Assembly: GCA_015059105.1 (NCBI GenBank)
Contig: SVBB01000001.1
Span: forward strand, 1-64,000
DNA from: Erysipelotrichaceae bacterium
Lineage (GTDB): Bacteria; Bacillota_I; Bacilli_A; RFN20; CAG-826
Length of the DNA: 64,000 bases
Reading direction: 5' to 3'
Position numbers and translations under genes: made by a program. The notes under the pieces were generated by a model. The model did not search any database and had not been told where the DNA came from. It saw only the letters and a list, made by a program, of their open reading frames with translations. The first letter of the stretch is position 1; the number at the start of each line of letters is the position of its first letter. Below, in pieces: positions 14,635 through 23,393 of the stretch.

Positions 14635-16392
14635 ATGGTCTGGTGGGATTTTACAAACCAAGAATTCTTGTACCTATTTATCATCACGGTGATCCTTTTG
14701 GTGCTTTTCATTTTCCTATTTGTTTCGATATTTATTTTCAATTATATCGACCGTCGTCATGACTTAGCGATTGAAAAAGCATCGAACACCATTCGTATCT
14801 TTGTCATCAACTTCAAAGAGGATAGAGTTGTTTATTTTGATAAAAACAACGTTAAAAAGAAAACTACCACTAACTTAGTTGGTTTTTATTCTAATTTCCA
14901 TGAAAATGACGTTGATAAAGTCAAACAATGGATTTATTCGATATGCGTTACTCGTAGTGAAGTGGAAAGCTTTATTGAAGCGGATATCATCGCTGGCCAT
15001 GGTAGAGAGAATTATTTCTCTTTGTTACAACTTTTAAAATATGATTCTGTTGCCGGTGTGGTTCATGTCGAATCACATATGATGAAGTACATCACTCCTA
15101 ATAACAACCCACTTAAAGTCAAACGCGGTATTAACTACGGTGTTGTTGATAAAGCGACTGTTCAAACTTTAGTGACTACCCAGAAAGCTGCGAAAGGTTT
15201 TACGTTTGCAATTAGATTTTATTACATAAAACCAATCGTCAATGCTTCTCATCGTTATGAAACATTTATCACTATGAGTATGAAGGACATTATTTATCCT
15301 TACGCGAATGATCCACATCACATTCGTCAAATCATCGATAATAGCAGCAACCAGCTTCTCTTATTCGATTTGAATATATCTTCAACTTCTGCGGCATTAC
15401 AACTTGCAAACAGCATTGAAAAAGATATTAAGAAGGCAATTTCTTTATCTTCTTATAGTGACTCGATTTCCTTTGCAATCGGTGTTGTTAATAACTCAGA
15501 ATTCTATCAAGACTTCGATGGAGCAGTGGAATGCGTCAGCCAAGCTTGTATTTATGCGCAGCAAAACGATATGTCAATTTATCTATATTCAAGAGCGAAT
15601 TCCCGTCATATCTTCACTACTAAGAAACTTGAAAATCAAATTACGAGTTTGTTTAAACGCAATAACATAAAATATCTTTATCGACCAATCGTCGATGTCA
15701 GTAGAGAAGAGATTCTTGGTTATTTCCAATATATTCGCGCGTATGACTTGCCATTCTCTGATTTCTATGAAATGCAGAAATATGCGATTAAAGTTGAAAA
15801 GAATAGAGAATTATTCTCCCTTATCGCGAAGAATACTATTTCACGCTTTATCTCTCAAAGTGGCAACACAAGCAACCGCTTATTCTTAAATGTTTCTTTA
15901 TTTGACTGCGAATATGTCGATAGTGTCATTAAACAAGTCAAAGATTATGAAACTGTGAAGATAGTCTTGATGTTCGACGAACAAGAAATCTGTGATAACA
16001 CTGAAAACAGTGATGCAGTTATCGCTTCATTCTTAAAACTAAAAGAAGATGGATATAAGATTGCCTTATCGCTTAGAGACCAAGATTTAATCATTGACCC
16101 ATTAATGTATTCGTATTTCGACTATTTCATCGTCGGTGCATCAATGGTTGTAGAAATTAAAAAGAGCACGAGAAATAGACTTGGTATTCTTACTCTTGTC
16201 GAACAACTTCTCAAATATCATAAACCAATTATCGCCACCGACCTTGGAGGTAACCAAGCTATCGAAATCATCATCAAAAGTGGCATTAATTTAGTTTCTA
16301 GTGATGGTATTTCAGCAAGCAGTGAAATGCTACTTCCAATCGATAAAAAGAAATTATCACGTTTACATTTGCTCTACGATAAATATAATTAA
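14635..16392 (+). CDS. membrane protein with degenerate GGDEF-EAL-like domains
   Basis: A 585-aa protein with one N-terminal membrane helix (residues about 9-37). The central part (about 240-330) is laid out like a GGDEF domain (SIEKDIKKAISLSSYSDSIS, FAIGVVNNSEFYQDFDGAVE) without a GGDEF motif. The C-terminal part (about 340-580) follows the EAL fold: YRPIVDVSREEILGYFQYIR in place of the EAL strand, LFLNVSLFD, VKIVLMFDEQEI and YFDYFIVGASMV. The catalytic Glu and metal ligands expected for c-di-GMP hydrolysis appear to be lost. TATAAT (14621-14626) is 8 nt before the ATG. A sensory or regulatory role without catalysis is inferred; proS follows 17 nt downstream. Confidence 0.65.
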   Translation: MVWWDFTNQEFLYLFIITVILLVLFIFLFVSIFIFNYIDRRHDLAIEKASNTIRIFVINFKEDRVVYFDKNNVKKKTTTNLVGFYSNFHENDVDKVKQWIYSICVTRSEVESFIEADIIAGHGRENYFSLLQLLKYDSVAGVVHVESHMMKYITPNNNPLKVKRGINYGVVDKATVQTLVTTQKAAKGFTFAIRFYYIKPIVNASHRYETFITMSMKDIIYPYANDPHHIRQIIDNSSNQLLLFDLNISSTSAALQLANSIEKDIKKAISLSSYSDSISFAIGVVNNSEFYQDFDGAVECVSQACIYAQQNDMSIYLYSRANSRHIFTTKKLENQITSLFKRNNIKYLYRPIVDVSREEILGYFQYIRAYDLPFSDFYEMQKYAIKVEKNRELFSLIAKNTISRFISQSGNTSNRLFLNVSLFDCEYVDSVIKQVKDYETVKIVLMFDEQEICDNTENSDAVIASFLKLKEDGYKIALSLRDQDLIIDPLMYSYFDYFIVGASMVVEIKKSTRNRLGILTLVEQLLKYHKPIIATDLGGNQAIEIIIKSGINLVSSDGISASSEMLLPIDKKKLSRLHLLYDKYN

Positions 16393-16409
16393 CGAGGAGA
16401 TATTATTAT

Positions 16410-17849
16410 ATGGAAAACAATCAAAAGAAAAATGAATCGATCACGAGACAAGAAGATGACTTCGCTCAGTGGTACACAGATGTTTGTAAAAAAGCTGAGT
16501 TAATGGACTATAGTTCCGTTAAAGGTTTTATCATCTATCGTCCTTATGGCTATGCGATTTGGGAACAAATTCAAAGCTATTTAGATAAGAGATTTAAAGA
16601 AACTGGCCACCAAAATGTTTATATGCCAATGGTTATTCCAGAATCACTTTTCCAAAAAGAAAAGGACCACGTCGTTGGTTTTGCTCCTGAAACTTTAGTT
16701 GCGACTATTGGCGGTAACGCTCCAATCGACGATCGATTAATCATTAGACCAACTAGTGAAGTTTTATTCTGTGAACACTATGCGAAAATCATTTCTTCAT
16801 ATCGTGATTTACCAAAACTTTACAATCAGTGGTGTTCCGTCGTCAGATGGGAAAAGACTACTAGACCATTTTTAAGAGGTAGTGAATTCCTTTGGCAAGA
16901 AGGTCATACAATGCATAAAAACGAAGAAGAAGCGAGAACTGAAACTCTTAAGATGCTTGAAATCTATGATGATTTAGGGAGAGATGTTTTAGCGGTTCCA
17001 TTTGTTAAAGGTAGAAAAACCGATAGAGAGAAATTCGCTGGTGCGGAAGAAACATATACAATCGAAGCCCTTATGCCAGATGGTAAAGCCCTTCAAAGTG
17101 GTACTACTCATTACTTTGGTAATGGATTTGCGAAAGCATTCGGCATCAAATTCCAAAATAGAGAAGGCAAACTCGATTTCCCACATCAAACTAGTTGGGG
17201 CGTTTCTACGCGTTTAATCGGTAGCATCATTATGGTGCACGGCGATGATAATGGTTTAGTCTTACCTCCATATGTCGCTCCTATTCAAGTAGTGGTCATT
17301 CCAGTGGCTGCGAATAAGCCTGGCGTTATTCCAGAAGCGAGAAGATTGCACGACATTGTTAAAGCAGCGGGATATCGCACATTCATCGATGATTCTGATA
17401 AATCTGCAGGATGGAAATTCTCTGAATATGAAATGAAAGGTGTCCCAATCAGATTAGAAATTGGTCCACGTGATATCGAGAATAAGCAAGTGACATTAGC
17501 CAAGCGTAACACTGGTGAAAAGATCACTGTTAAATATGAAGATTTAGTGCCAACAATCGATGCCTTAATTAAACAAATCCATCAAGAGATGTATCAAAAG
17601 GCGACCAAATATCTCCAAGAACATATCACTGAAGTCCGTTCCGTTGAAGAACTTGATGAGGTCCTCAATAAGAAGGGTGGATATGCGAAGATGATGTGGA
17701 GTGGGGATGAAGAATCCGAACTCTTTATCAAAGATAAATTCGCTGCGACTGCAAGAGCTATCCCATTCAATCAAATGCCATTTGATGACAAGGATCCTAT
17801 TAACGGCAAACCTGCGAAAAAAGTAGTTCTATTTGCAAAAGCTTATTAA
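16410..17849 (+). CDS. proS: prolyl-tRNA synthetase (archaeal/eukaryotic-like type)
   Basis: A 479-aa class II synthetase of the short ProRS type without the bacterial editing insertion. Motif 1 region is VKGFIIYRPYGYAIWEQIQ, motif 2 is RWEKTTRPFLRGSEFLWQEGHT, and motif 3 lies at TSWGVSTRLIGSIIMVHGDD. The anticodon-binding domain starts near residue 290. The C-terminus ends in ...FAKAY, as usual for this type. A GAGGAGA Shine-Dalgarno precedes the ATG. It sits 17 nt behind the EAL-like gene and may share its transcript. Confidence 0.96.
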   Translation: MENNQKKNESITRQEDDFAQWYTDVCKKAELMDYSSVKGFIIYRPYGYAIWEQIQSYLDKRFKETGHQNVYMPMVIPESLFQKEKDHVVGFAPETLVATIGGNAPIDDRLIIRPTSEVLFCEHYAKIISSYRDLPKLYNQWCSVVRWEKTTRPFLRGSEFLWQEGHTMHKNEEEARTETLKMLEIYDDLGRDVLAVPFVKGRKTDREKFAGAEETYTIEALMPDGKALQSGTTHYFGNGFAKAFGIKFQNREGKLDFPHQTSWGVSTRLIGSIIMVHGDDNGLVLPPYVAPIQVVVIPVAANKPGVIPEARRLHDIVKAAGYRTFIDDSDKSAGWKFSEYEMKGVPIRLEIGPRDIENKQVTLAKRNTGEKITVKYEDLVPTIDALIKQIHQEMYQKATKYLQEHITEVRSVEELDEVLNKKGGYAKMMWSGDEESELFIKDKFAATARAIPFNQMPFDDKDPINGKPAKKVVLFAKAY

Positions 17850-17893
17850 AAATAATAATATAGTAAACGCCTATGAAATATAGGTGTTCACCT

Positions 17894-17984
17894 GGAGCAA
17901 TACCCAAGTTGGTGAAGGGGCGTCCCTGCTAAGGACGTAGATCGGGCAACTGGTGCGAGAGTTCGAGTCTCTCTTGCTCCGCCA
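17894..17984 (+). tRNA. tRNA-Ser (anticodon GCT)
   Basis: A 91-nt class II tRNA: acceptor GGAGCAA/TTGCTCC, anticodon arm CGTCC-CTGCTAA-GGACG giving GCT (reads AGU/AGC), long variable arm, T-loop GTTCGAGTC, discriminator G and encoded CCA. Confidence 0.96.
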
Positions 17985-17996
17985 AGATGAACAGTG

Positions 17997-18026
17997 AGGA
18001 ATCGAGCAATCGGTTCCTTTCTTTTG
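17997..18026 (+). terminator. terminator of tRNA-Ser(GCT)
   Basis: Arms AGGAATCGA and TCGGTTCCT form a 9-bp stem with one G-T pair around the loop GCAA, followed by TTCTTTT. Confidence 0.75.
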
Positions 18027-18077
18027 TTGATTTAAATCAATAAATTTATATAATAATTGCTATAGGAGGATATAAGC

Positions 18078-18491
18078 ATGAAAAAAGCTTCAGATATCTT
18101 ATTAATTATCGGGTTTGTACTCGGTATTCTCGGCGTCATCATTGGTATCGTTTTAACTATTACCTTATTCTCAGTTGCTGGTAATAGAGATGCGATTATT
18201 GAAGGCCTTAAAAATGGAACTATTCACACAAGCTTTGTAGGAGATGTTGAACAACAAGCCGATGCCATTATTAGATTGGTTCGTGGTGTTGCCATTGGTG
18301 GCGTAGTCGGAGTAATCTTATCTATCGTTTTCTGTGTTGTTTCTTTACTCGCAGAAAGAAAAGGTACAGTCGGCTTATACATTGCTGCTCTCATCTTCTC
18401 CGTTCTTGCAACTAACATCGTCTCAATCGTTGGAGCGATTTTAGGTTTAGTAAGTGGTGGTCAAGACGATTCAGAACCACAAGAACAATAA
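18078..18491 (+). CDS. small three-helix membrane protein
   Basis: A 137-aa protein with membrane segments at about residues 7-30 (LLIIGFVLGILGVIIGIVLT), 72-95 (VAIGGVVGVILSIVFCVVSL) and 100-128 (VGLYIAALIFSVLATNIVSI), and an acidic tail (DDSEPQEQ). It resembles DUF4064-type proteins in size and topology, but this is not certain. A GGAGGA Shine-Dalgarno precedes the ATG, and a strong terminator follows, so it is transcribed alone. Function unknown. Confidence 0.75.
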   Translation: MKKASDILLIIGFVLGILGVIIGIVLTITLFSVAGNRDAIIEGLKNGTIHTSFVGDVEQQADAIIRLVRGVAIGGVVGVILSIVFCVVSLLAERKGTVGLYIAALIFSVLATNIVSIVGAILGLVSGGQDDSEPQEQ

Positions 18492-18513
18492 TAGTCTTTG
18501 TTTAAAAGTAATT

Positions 18514-18540
18514 AGAAGGAAGTCATCTTCCTTCTTTTTA
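18514..18540 (+). terminator. intrinsic terminator
   Basis: A perfect 9-bp stem AGAAGGAAG/CTTCCTTCT with loop TCAT and a following T run. Confidence 0.88.
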
Positions 18541-18582
18541 TTTTATTTTTTAGTAGAATATTTATGTTAAGGAGTTTTATTC

Positions 18583-18933
18583 ATGAGAATAGCAATTACA
18601 TATGATTTATCAAACAATACGGTTTGGCAGCATTTTGGTCAGACCACTCATTTCATGTTAGTGGATCTTCCTGATGAAAAAAGAATGATTATCACTAATA
18701 GTGGTTTCTCACATAAAGACTTAATTCCTTATTTAAAGGATTTAGATGTCGAAGTATTAATCTGTGGAGGACTTGGTAATATGGCGATGACTCTACTTAA
18801 AGAAGCAAACATCAAAGTCATTCCAGGTATCACAGGTGATATCAATGATGTATTAGATTTATATAAGAAAGGTCAGTTAGAAGGCGATGAAAGCGTTCTT
18901 CACGACTGCGACTGTGGACATCATCATGGATAA
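18583..18933 (+). CDS. NifX/NifB-type iron-molybdenum cofactor-like protein
   Basis: A 116-aa protein with the dinitrogenase iron-molybdenum cofactor fold: MRIAITYD at the start, WQHFGQTTHFMLVDL with the conserved His of this family, then VEVLICGGLGNMAMTLLKEANIKVIPG. It ends in a Cys/His cluster (CDCGHHHG) likely to bind metal. No other nitrogenase genes are present, so a general iron-sulphur or metal-carrier role is more likely than nitrogen fixation. AAGGAG precedes the ATG. Its end overlaps the alcohol dehydrogenase start, suggesting joint expression. Confidence 0.85.
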   Translation: MRIAITYDLSNNTVWQHFGQTTHFMLVDLPDEKRMIITNSGFSHKDLIPYLKDLDVEVLICGGLGNMAMTLLKEANIKVIPGITGDINDVLDLYKKGQLEGDESVLHDCDCGHHHG

Positions 18934-20098
18934 TTTTGTTTATTACGTTCCTACCAAAGTTTATTTTGGTAAAGGCGAAGAAGATAATGTTGGAAAATAT
19001 TTAAAAGAATACCAACCACATAAAGTTCTCATCCATTATGGCGGAGCTTCCGCGAAGAAAAGCGGACTATTAGATAAAGTAAAATCATTACTTGAAAAAG
19101 AAGATATTTCTTATGTGGAATTAGGTGGGGTTAGACCTAATCCTGAACTCTCATTAGTAAGAGAAGGTATTTCGCTTTGTAAGAAAGAAAAAGTGGACTT
19201 TATCCTCGCTGTTGGTGGGGGTTCGGTAATCGACTCAATGAAGGCGATTGCAAACGGCGTTGCTAATCCTGAAGATGATGTATGGGATTATCATTTAGGT
19301 AAGAAAAAACCGCAAAAAACATTAAAAAAGGCTGCAATTCTCACACTTTCTGCCGCAGGAAGTGAAATGTCTAACTCGTGTGTTATATCAAATGATTCTA
19401 CTAAAGAAAAGCGTGGATGTAATGGTGATTTTAACCGCATTGATTTCGCAATTTGTAACCCAGAACTCACTTATTCAGTTTCCCCTTATCAAACTGCGTG
19501 TGGCATTGTTGATATCGCGATGCATACAATTGAAAGATATTTCGCGATTGGAAATGAAACAGAATTAACTGATGCTTTAAGTGAAGCGATTATTAAAACA
19601 GTTTTTGAATTTGGCAAAGTGGCAATTGCTAATCCAAATGATTATAATGCGCGTGCTCAATTAATGCTTGCTTCTTCCTTTGCTCATAACGGACTCACTA
19701 ATATGGGGAAAACACCTTTATTAACAGTTCACCAACTAGAACATGAAGTATCTGCTTTATATCCAAGCATTGCTCATGGAGCAGGATTAGCCGCATTATG
19801 GCCGTCTTGGGCGAGATATGTTTATAAAGCAAATCTTTCTAGATGGGCACAGTATGCTAAAAATGTCTGGGGCATAGATAGTGGTGATGTCGAAAAAGAT
19901 ATTAACGAAGCGATTAATAGGCAAGAGGAATATTATAAAGATGTTGGAATGCCAACCTCATTAAGAGAATTAGATGTTAAGGAAAGCGATTTAGAATATT
20001 TAGCGTTTAGAACTAGTCGAGAAAAGAGCAGAACCATTCCGGGATATAAACCTCTATCATACGAGGATGATTTAGAAATCTTTAAAATGGCGTTTTGA
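18926..20098 (+). CDS. iron-containing alcohol dehydrogenase
   Basis: A 390-aa type III (Fe) NAD(P)-dependent alcohol dehydrogenase of the butanol dehydrogenase group. GGGSVIDSMKAIA is the nucleotide-binding motif. Metal ligands lie in DIAMHTIERYF and VHQLEHEVSALYPSIAHGAGLA, with AHNGLTNMG between. ATG 18926 is chosen since MDNFVYYVPTKVYFGKG is the normal N-terminus of the group; it overlaps the NifX-like stop by 8 nt. In an anaerobe with PFOR it would reduce aldehydes to alcohols and regenerate NAD(P)+. Physiological substrate is not resolved. Confidence 0.93.
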   Translation: MDNFVYYVPTKVYFGKGEEDNVGKYLKEYQPHKVLIHYGGASAKKSGLLDKVKSLLEKEDISYVELGGVRPNPELSLVREGISLCKKEKVDFILAVGGGSVIDSMKAIANGVANPEDDVWDYHLGKKKPQKTLKKAAILTLSAAGSEMSNSCVISNDSTKEKRGCNGDFNRIDFAICNPELTYSVSPYQTACGIVDIAMHTIERYFAIGNETELTDALSEAIIKTVFEFGKVAIANPNDYNARAQLMLASSFAHNGLTNMGKTPLLTVHQLEHEVSALYPSIAHGAGLAALWPSWARYVYKANLSRWAQYAKNVWGIDSGDVEKDINEAINRQEEYYKDVGMPTSLRELDVKESDLEYLAFRTSREKSRTIPGYKPLSYEDDLEIFKMAF

Positions 20099-20128
20099 TA
20101 TCATGTTTACCTCATATATAATAATGAG

Positions 20129-20986
20129 GTGAATATTGTTAACGGATACGACCCAAAGACTAACAAATATCCTTATCCAGTTGATACTGATAAGCATTAT
20201 TTAGTTGTTAAAAAAGATAATGGTTTAGTGTTTGATAAAGACTATCCATATATTGATAAATCTTTTTGGTTTAATTTTATGCGTCGCCTCATTTATGTGG
20301 TGATTTTTCTTATCGTCTTCCCGCTTACTCATATTCGATTAGGATTAAAAATATACGGCAAAAACAACTTAAAAAAGAATAAAAAGCTAATAAAAGGTGG
20401 AGCAATTACGATGGCAAACCATGTCCATATGTGGGATTATTTGTCAGTAATGAATGCGGTTAAACCAAGAAGACCTTACTTATTTGTATGGGATAAAAAT
20501 ATCAAAGGAGAAATGTCTTTTGTCATTCGTATGGTTGGAGGAGTTCCAATTCCCGAAAACGATATTGAAGGGTCAAAAGCTTTTACCGATGCAATTTGTA
20601 ACGCATTAAATGAAGGACATCTTGTGCATATATATGGTGAAGGTAGTATGTGGGAATATTATCGTCCGATTAGACCATTTAAAACTGGAGCGGCTTATTA
20701 CGCGATTAAAACTAACAAACCGATTATTCCAATGGCCTTTTCTTACCGCAAGCCCGGATGGATTAGAAGCAAGATATTCCATCAAATCGCTTTGTTTAAT
20801 CTTCATATTGGGGAACCGATATTACCAGAAGGAAATAGTCCAGAAGAATTAACAAAAAAAGTACATGAAGAGATTTGCCGTCTAGCAGGAATACAAAATA
20901 ATTTGTATAATGCTATATATCATCACGATAAAAGGATTGATTATTATACAAGCGAATACGGCATTGGCTATAAAGGATCAAAATAG
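20129..20986 (+). CDS. PlsC-type 1-acylglycerol-3-phosphate acyltransferase
   Basis: A 285-aa phospholipid acyltransferase-like enzyme. One membrane helix lies at about residues 50-70 (LIYVVIFLIVFPLT). ANHVHMWDYLSVM carries the catalytic HxxxxD motif, and IYGEGSMWEYYRPIRPFKTG with AYYAIKTNKPIIPMAF are the later acceptor-binding blocks. The start is the GTG at 20129: -35 TTGATA (20095-20100), 16-nt spacer, -10 TATAAT (20117-20122), then 6 nt, so a leaderless GTG start is the simplest reading. Substrate specificity is not resolved. Confidence 0.85.
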   Translation: MNIVNGYDPKTNKYPYPVDTDKHYLVVKKDNGLVFDKDYPYIDKSFWFNFMRRLIYVVIFLIVFPLTHIRLGLKIYGKNNLKKNKKLIKGGAITMANHVHMWDYLSVMNAVKPRRPYLFVWDKNIKGEMSFVIRMVGGVPIPENDIEGSKAFTDAICNALNEGHLVHIYGEGSMWEYYRPIRPFKTGAAYYAIKTNKPIIPMAFSYRKPGWIRSKIFHQIALFNLHIGEPILPEGNSPEELTKKVHEEICRLAGIQNNLYNAIYHHDKRIDYYTSEYGIGYKGSK

Positions 20987-20997
20987 GAGGGACCATT

Positions 20998-21249
20998 ATG
21001 TTAGAATTCCGTTACGACACCCAATTATTAATTGAAGGTACAGGTTTAGACGATATGTCTTTAACTGACTGGATTTTAGAGAATATGAAAGGCGACTCAC
21101 TCATCTGTGTTGGTGATGATGAGCTCATCAAAATCCATTTCCACACGAATGAACCATGGGATTTATTAGCCCACTGTGCAACCCTTGGTGAAATCTTTGA
21201 CATCGTCGTCGAAGATATGGATAGACAAGCAAGAGGTTTAAAAGGCTAA
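20998..21249 (+). CDS. standalone FakA/YloV-like C-terminal fragment protein
   Basis: An 83-aa protein resembling only the segment of fatty-acid kinase FakA/YloV (Dak-related) around GDSLICVGDDELIKIHFHTN and LGEIFDIVVEDMDRQ; in full-length FakA this reads GDSLVVVGD..LVKVHVHTN. It lacks the nucleotide-binding DhaL domain, so kinase activity is not expected. AGGAGGG precedes the ATG, and the DUF362 gene starts 1 nt after the stop. Small proteins like this next to DUF362 genes are something I recall from Firmicutes; function unknown. Confidence 0.75.
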   Translation: MLEFRYDTQLLIEGTGLDDMSLTDWILENMKGDSLICVGDDELIKIHFHTNEPWDLLAHCATLGEIFDIVVEDMDRQARGLKG

Positions 21250-21250
21250 T

Positions 21251-22141
21251 ATGGCTTCAAAAGTATATTTCTCGAAAGAAATTTCTCCTGAGGTTGTTTT
21301 AAAACTATATCGCTGCTTAGGAAAAGACATCAAAGGAAAGATTGCATTTAAAGTTCATAGTGGAGAAGACGGCAATCAAAATTTCTTACATCCGGAATTC
21401 TGGAGACCAATCATCGATGAACTCAAAGGCACAGTTGTTGAATGTAACACCGCCTATGGTGGAGCGAGAAATTCCACTGAAAAGCATAAAAAGTTAATTG
21501 AAAAACATGGTTGGAATGAATTTTTTGATTTTGATTTAATGGATGAAAATGACGATGATATCGTCTTAGATATTCCTAACGGCAAACAAATCAAAAAAGA
21601 TTATGTCGGTGGACATCTTTCTAGATATGATGGAGCGATTGTCTTGTCGCACTTTAAAGGTCATCCAATGGGTGGCTTTGGGGGCGCTTTAAAACAATTA
21701 TCAATTGGCTTTGGTTCTTCTAGAGGAAAAGCTTATATCCATAGTGCTGGTCATACTTTAAAACAAGAAGAATGCTGGGATGATGGTATTATTGCTGAAC
21801 AAGACGCCTTCTTAGAATCGATGGCAGATGCCGCTAGCGCAGTCCATAAACACTTTAACGGTAATATCGCCTATATCAACGTCATGAAGAATTTATCTGT
21901 TGACTGCGATTGCTGCGCGGTCGCGGAAGACCCATGTATGAAAGATATCGGCATCTTAGCTTCCTTAGATCCAATCGCGATTGATCAAGCCTGTGTCGAC
22001 TTAATCTATACGCAGATTCGTGATCCAGGAAGAAATCATTTCATTGAAAGAATTGAATCTCGACACGGCATTCATACTATTGAAGCAGCAGCGGAATTAG
22101 GTTTTGGCTCTCGTGAATACGAACTCATTGAAATCAAATAA
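21251..22141 (+). CDS. DUF362 family protein without ferredoxin domain
   Basis: A 296-aa protein of the DUF362 family: KIAFKVHSGEDGNQNFLHPE, VVECNTAYGGARNSTEKH, GAIVLSHFKGHPMGGFGGAL, VDCDCCAVAEDPCMKDIGIL and LDPIAIDQACVDLIY. Many family members carry a C-terminal 2[4Fe-4S] ferredoxin domain; this one ends without it, although the CDCC...C cluster could bind metal. The biochemical role is not established. It starts one base after the FakA-like ORF, so the two are co-translated. Confidence 0.88.
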   Translation: MASKVYFSKEISPEVVLKLYRCLGKDIKGKIAFKVHSGEDGNQNFLHPEFWRPIIDELKGTVVECNTAYGGARNSTEKHKKLIEKHGWNEFFDFDLMDENDDDIVLDIPNGKQIKKDYVGGHLSRYDGAIVLSHFKGHPMGGFGGALKQLSIGFGSSRGKAYIHSAGHTLKQEECWDDGIIAEQDAFLESMADAASAVHKHFNGNIAYINVMKNLSVDCDCCAVAEDPCMKDIGILASLDPIAIDQACVDLIYTQIRDPGRNHFIERIESRHGIHTIEAAAELGFGSREYELIEIK

Positions 22142-22658
22142 AAAAGAAATTAGAAAGACTATTTTGGATAAGGTTAGCTTTATCACTGACCGAACCGAAA
22201 GGTCTTTTCTTATGATGAATGATTTATTATCTTTTTTAAAAGAATATAATGATATCGCTTTATTCGCATCTTTAGATACTGAGATTGATACATTCCCTTT
22301 GATTAATGAATTATTAAAACAAGGGAAAAATGTTTATCTACCAAAGACTAATAATGATGTTATTGATTTCTACAAAGTAAATGATTTATCTTCGTTAGTG
22401 ATATCAAAAGATCGATATAAGGTTAGAGAACCTAGTGGTGGAGAAATAATAAGTCCAACCACCTTTGATATCATCGTTTGTCCAGGGGTTGCTTTCGATA
22501 AAAATAATAATCGCTTAGGACACGGGAAAGGTTATTATGACCGTTATCTATCTAAGTGCTCCGCTTATAAAATTGGAATATGTTATAAAGAGCAACTAAT
22601 AGACGAATTACCGATTGATGAATATGATGTTAAAATGGATTTAGTAAAGGCATATTAA
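22128..22658 (+). CDS. 5-formyltetrahydrofolate cyclo-ligase
   Basis: A 176-aa enzyme converting 5-formyl-THF to 5,10-methenyl-THF with ATP. The N-terminal KKEIRKTILDKVSF and the signature RLGHGKGYYDRYL are typical. The start is uncertain: TTG at 22128 gives the normal family length and overlaps the DUF362 stop, while GTG 22113 or TTG 22104 would add a few residues. No clear Shine-Dalgarno is seen, so translational coupling to DUF362 is likely. Confidence 0.9.
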   Translation: MKSNKKEIRKTILDKVSFITDRTERSFLMMNDLLSFLKEYNDIALFASLDTEIDTFPLINELLKQGKNVYLPKTNNDVIDFYKVNDLSSLVISKDRYKVREPSGGEIISPTTFDIIVCPGVAFDKNNNRLGHGKGYYDRYLSKCSAYKIGICYKEQLIDELPIDEYDVKMDLVKAY

Positions 22659-23377
22659 TGAGAATCGAAGAAGAAGTTTTACAAGGATATTTATTAAAAG
22701 AAGAAACGTTAAAGGATAATGGTTTTATTTTTGATAATGGGAGATATTATAAAAAATATCCGATATTTAACGGTGATTTTTATGCAGAAATCAGCTTTTT
22801 TAAAGGAAAAATCAAAGGGAGAATGATCGACACTTCTTTTGATGATGAATATGTTTTGTTCAATAATGAGAACTCTACCGGAGAATTCGTTGGACGATTG
22901 AGAGAAGAATATAAAAAGATTCTTATTGAACTTAGAGATAAGTGTTATAGGAAAGCACTTTTCCCTGACTTTCAAGCGGAAAGAATCGCGAAATATATCG
23001 AGAAAACATATGGTGATAAACCAGAATTCTTATGGGAGAAATATCCATACTTTGGAATATTTAGAAATAAGAATAATAACAAATGGTATGCGCTTATTGG
23101 AAGAGTAGATGATGACAAATTAGGAAAAGGGATAAAAGGAAGAACAACCCTTAATCTAAAAGCTAATCCTGATTTATATGATGAACTCGTTAACACAGAT
23201 AACATCTTTCAGGGTTGGCATATGAATAAGAAGAGTTGGATTACCGTTTCTTTATCCGATTATTTACCTGATGAATATATCTTTTCTTTAATAGATATGT
23301 CCTATCAAGAAATCGACAAATTGAAATTATCTAAAACATATAATCGTAAAAGGGTTAGAAATAATAAAAATAAATAG
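22658..23377 (+). CDS. MmcQ/YjbR-family DNA-binding-like protein
   Basis: A 239-aa protein whose C-terminal half (about residues 110-225) matches the MmcQ/YjbR (CyaY-like fold) family: YIEKTYGDKPEFLWEKYPYFGIF, WYALIGRV, LNLKANPDLYDELVN, IFQGWHMNKKSWITVSL. The N-terminal half has KKYPIFNGDFYAEISFFKGK, seen in longer members. Its ATG overlaps the previous stop (TAATG). DNA binding is a family-level guess. Confidence 0.85.
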   Translation: MRIEEEVLQGYLLKEETLKDNGFIFDNGRYYKKYPIFNGDFYAEISFFKGKIKGRMIDTSFDDEYVLFNNENSTGEFVGRLREEYKKILIELRDKCYRKALFPDFQAERIAKYIEKTYGDKPEFLWEKYPYFGIFRNKNNNKWYALIGRVDDDKLGKGIKGRTTLNLKANPDLYDELVNTDNIFQGWHMNKKSWITVSLSDYLPDEYIFSLIDMSYQEIDKLKLSKTYNRKRVRNNKNK

Positions 23378-23393
23378 TAATATAGTAATTAAG

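Noticed and set aside
18583-18933. Part of a nitrogen-fixation cluster (NifX next to nifJ in the window)
   Set aside because: nifJ is a general PFOR gene 13 kb away and no nitrogenase or cofactor assembly genes are present. The NifX-type domain is common in non-fixing anaerobes.
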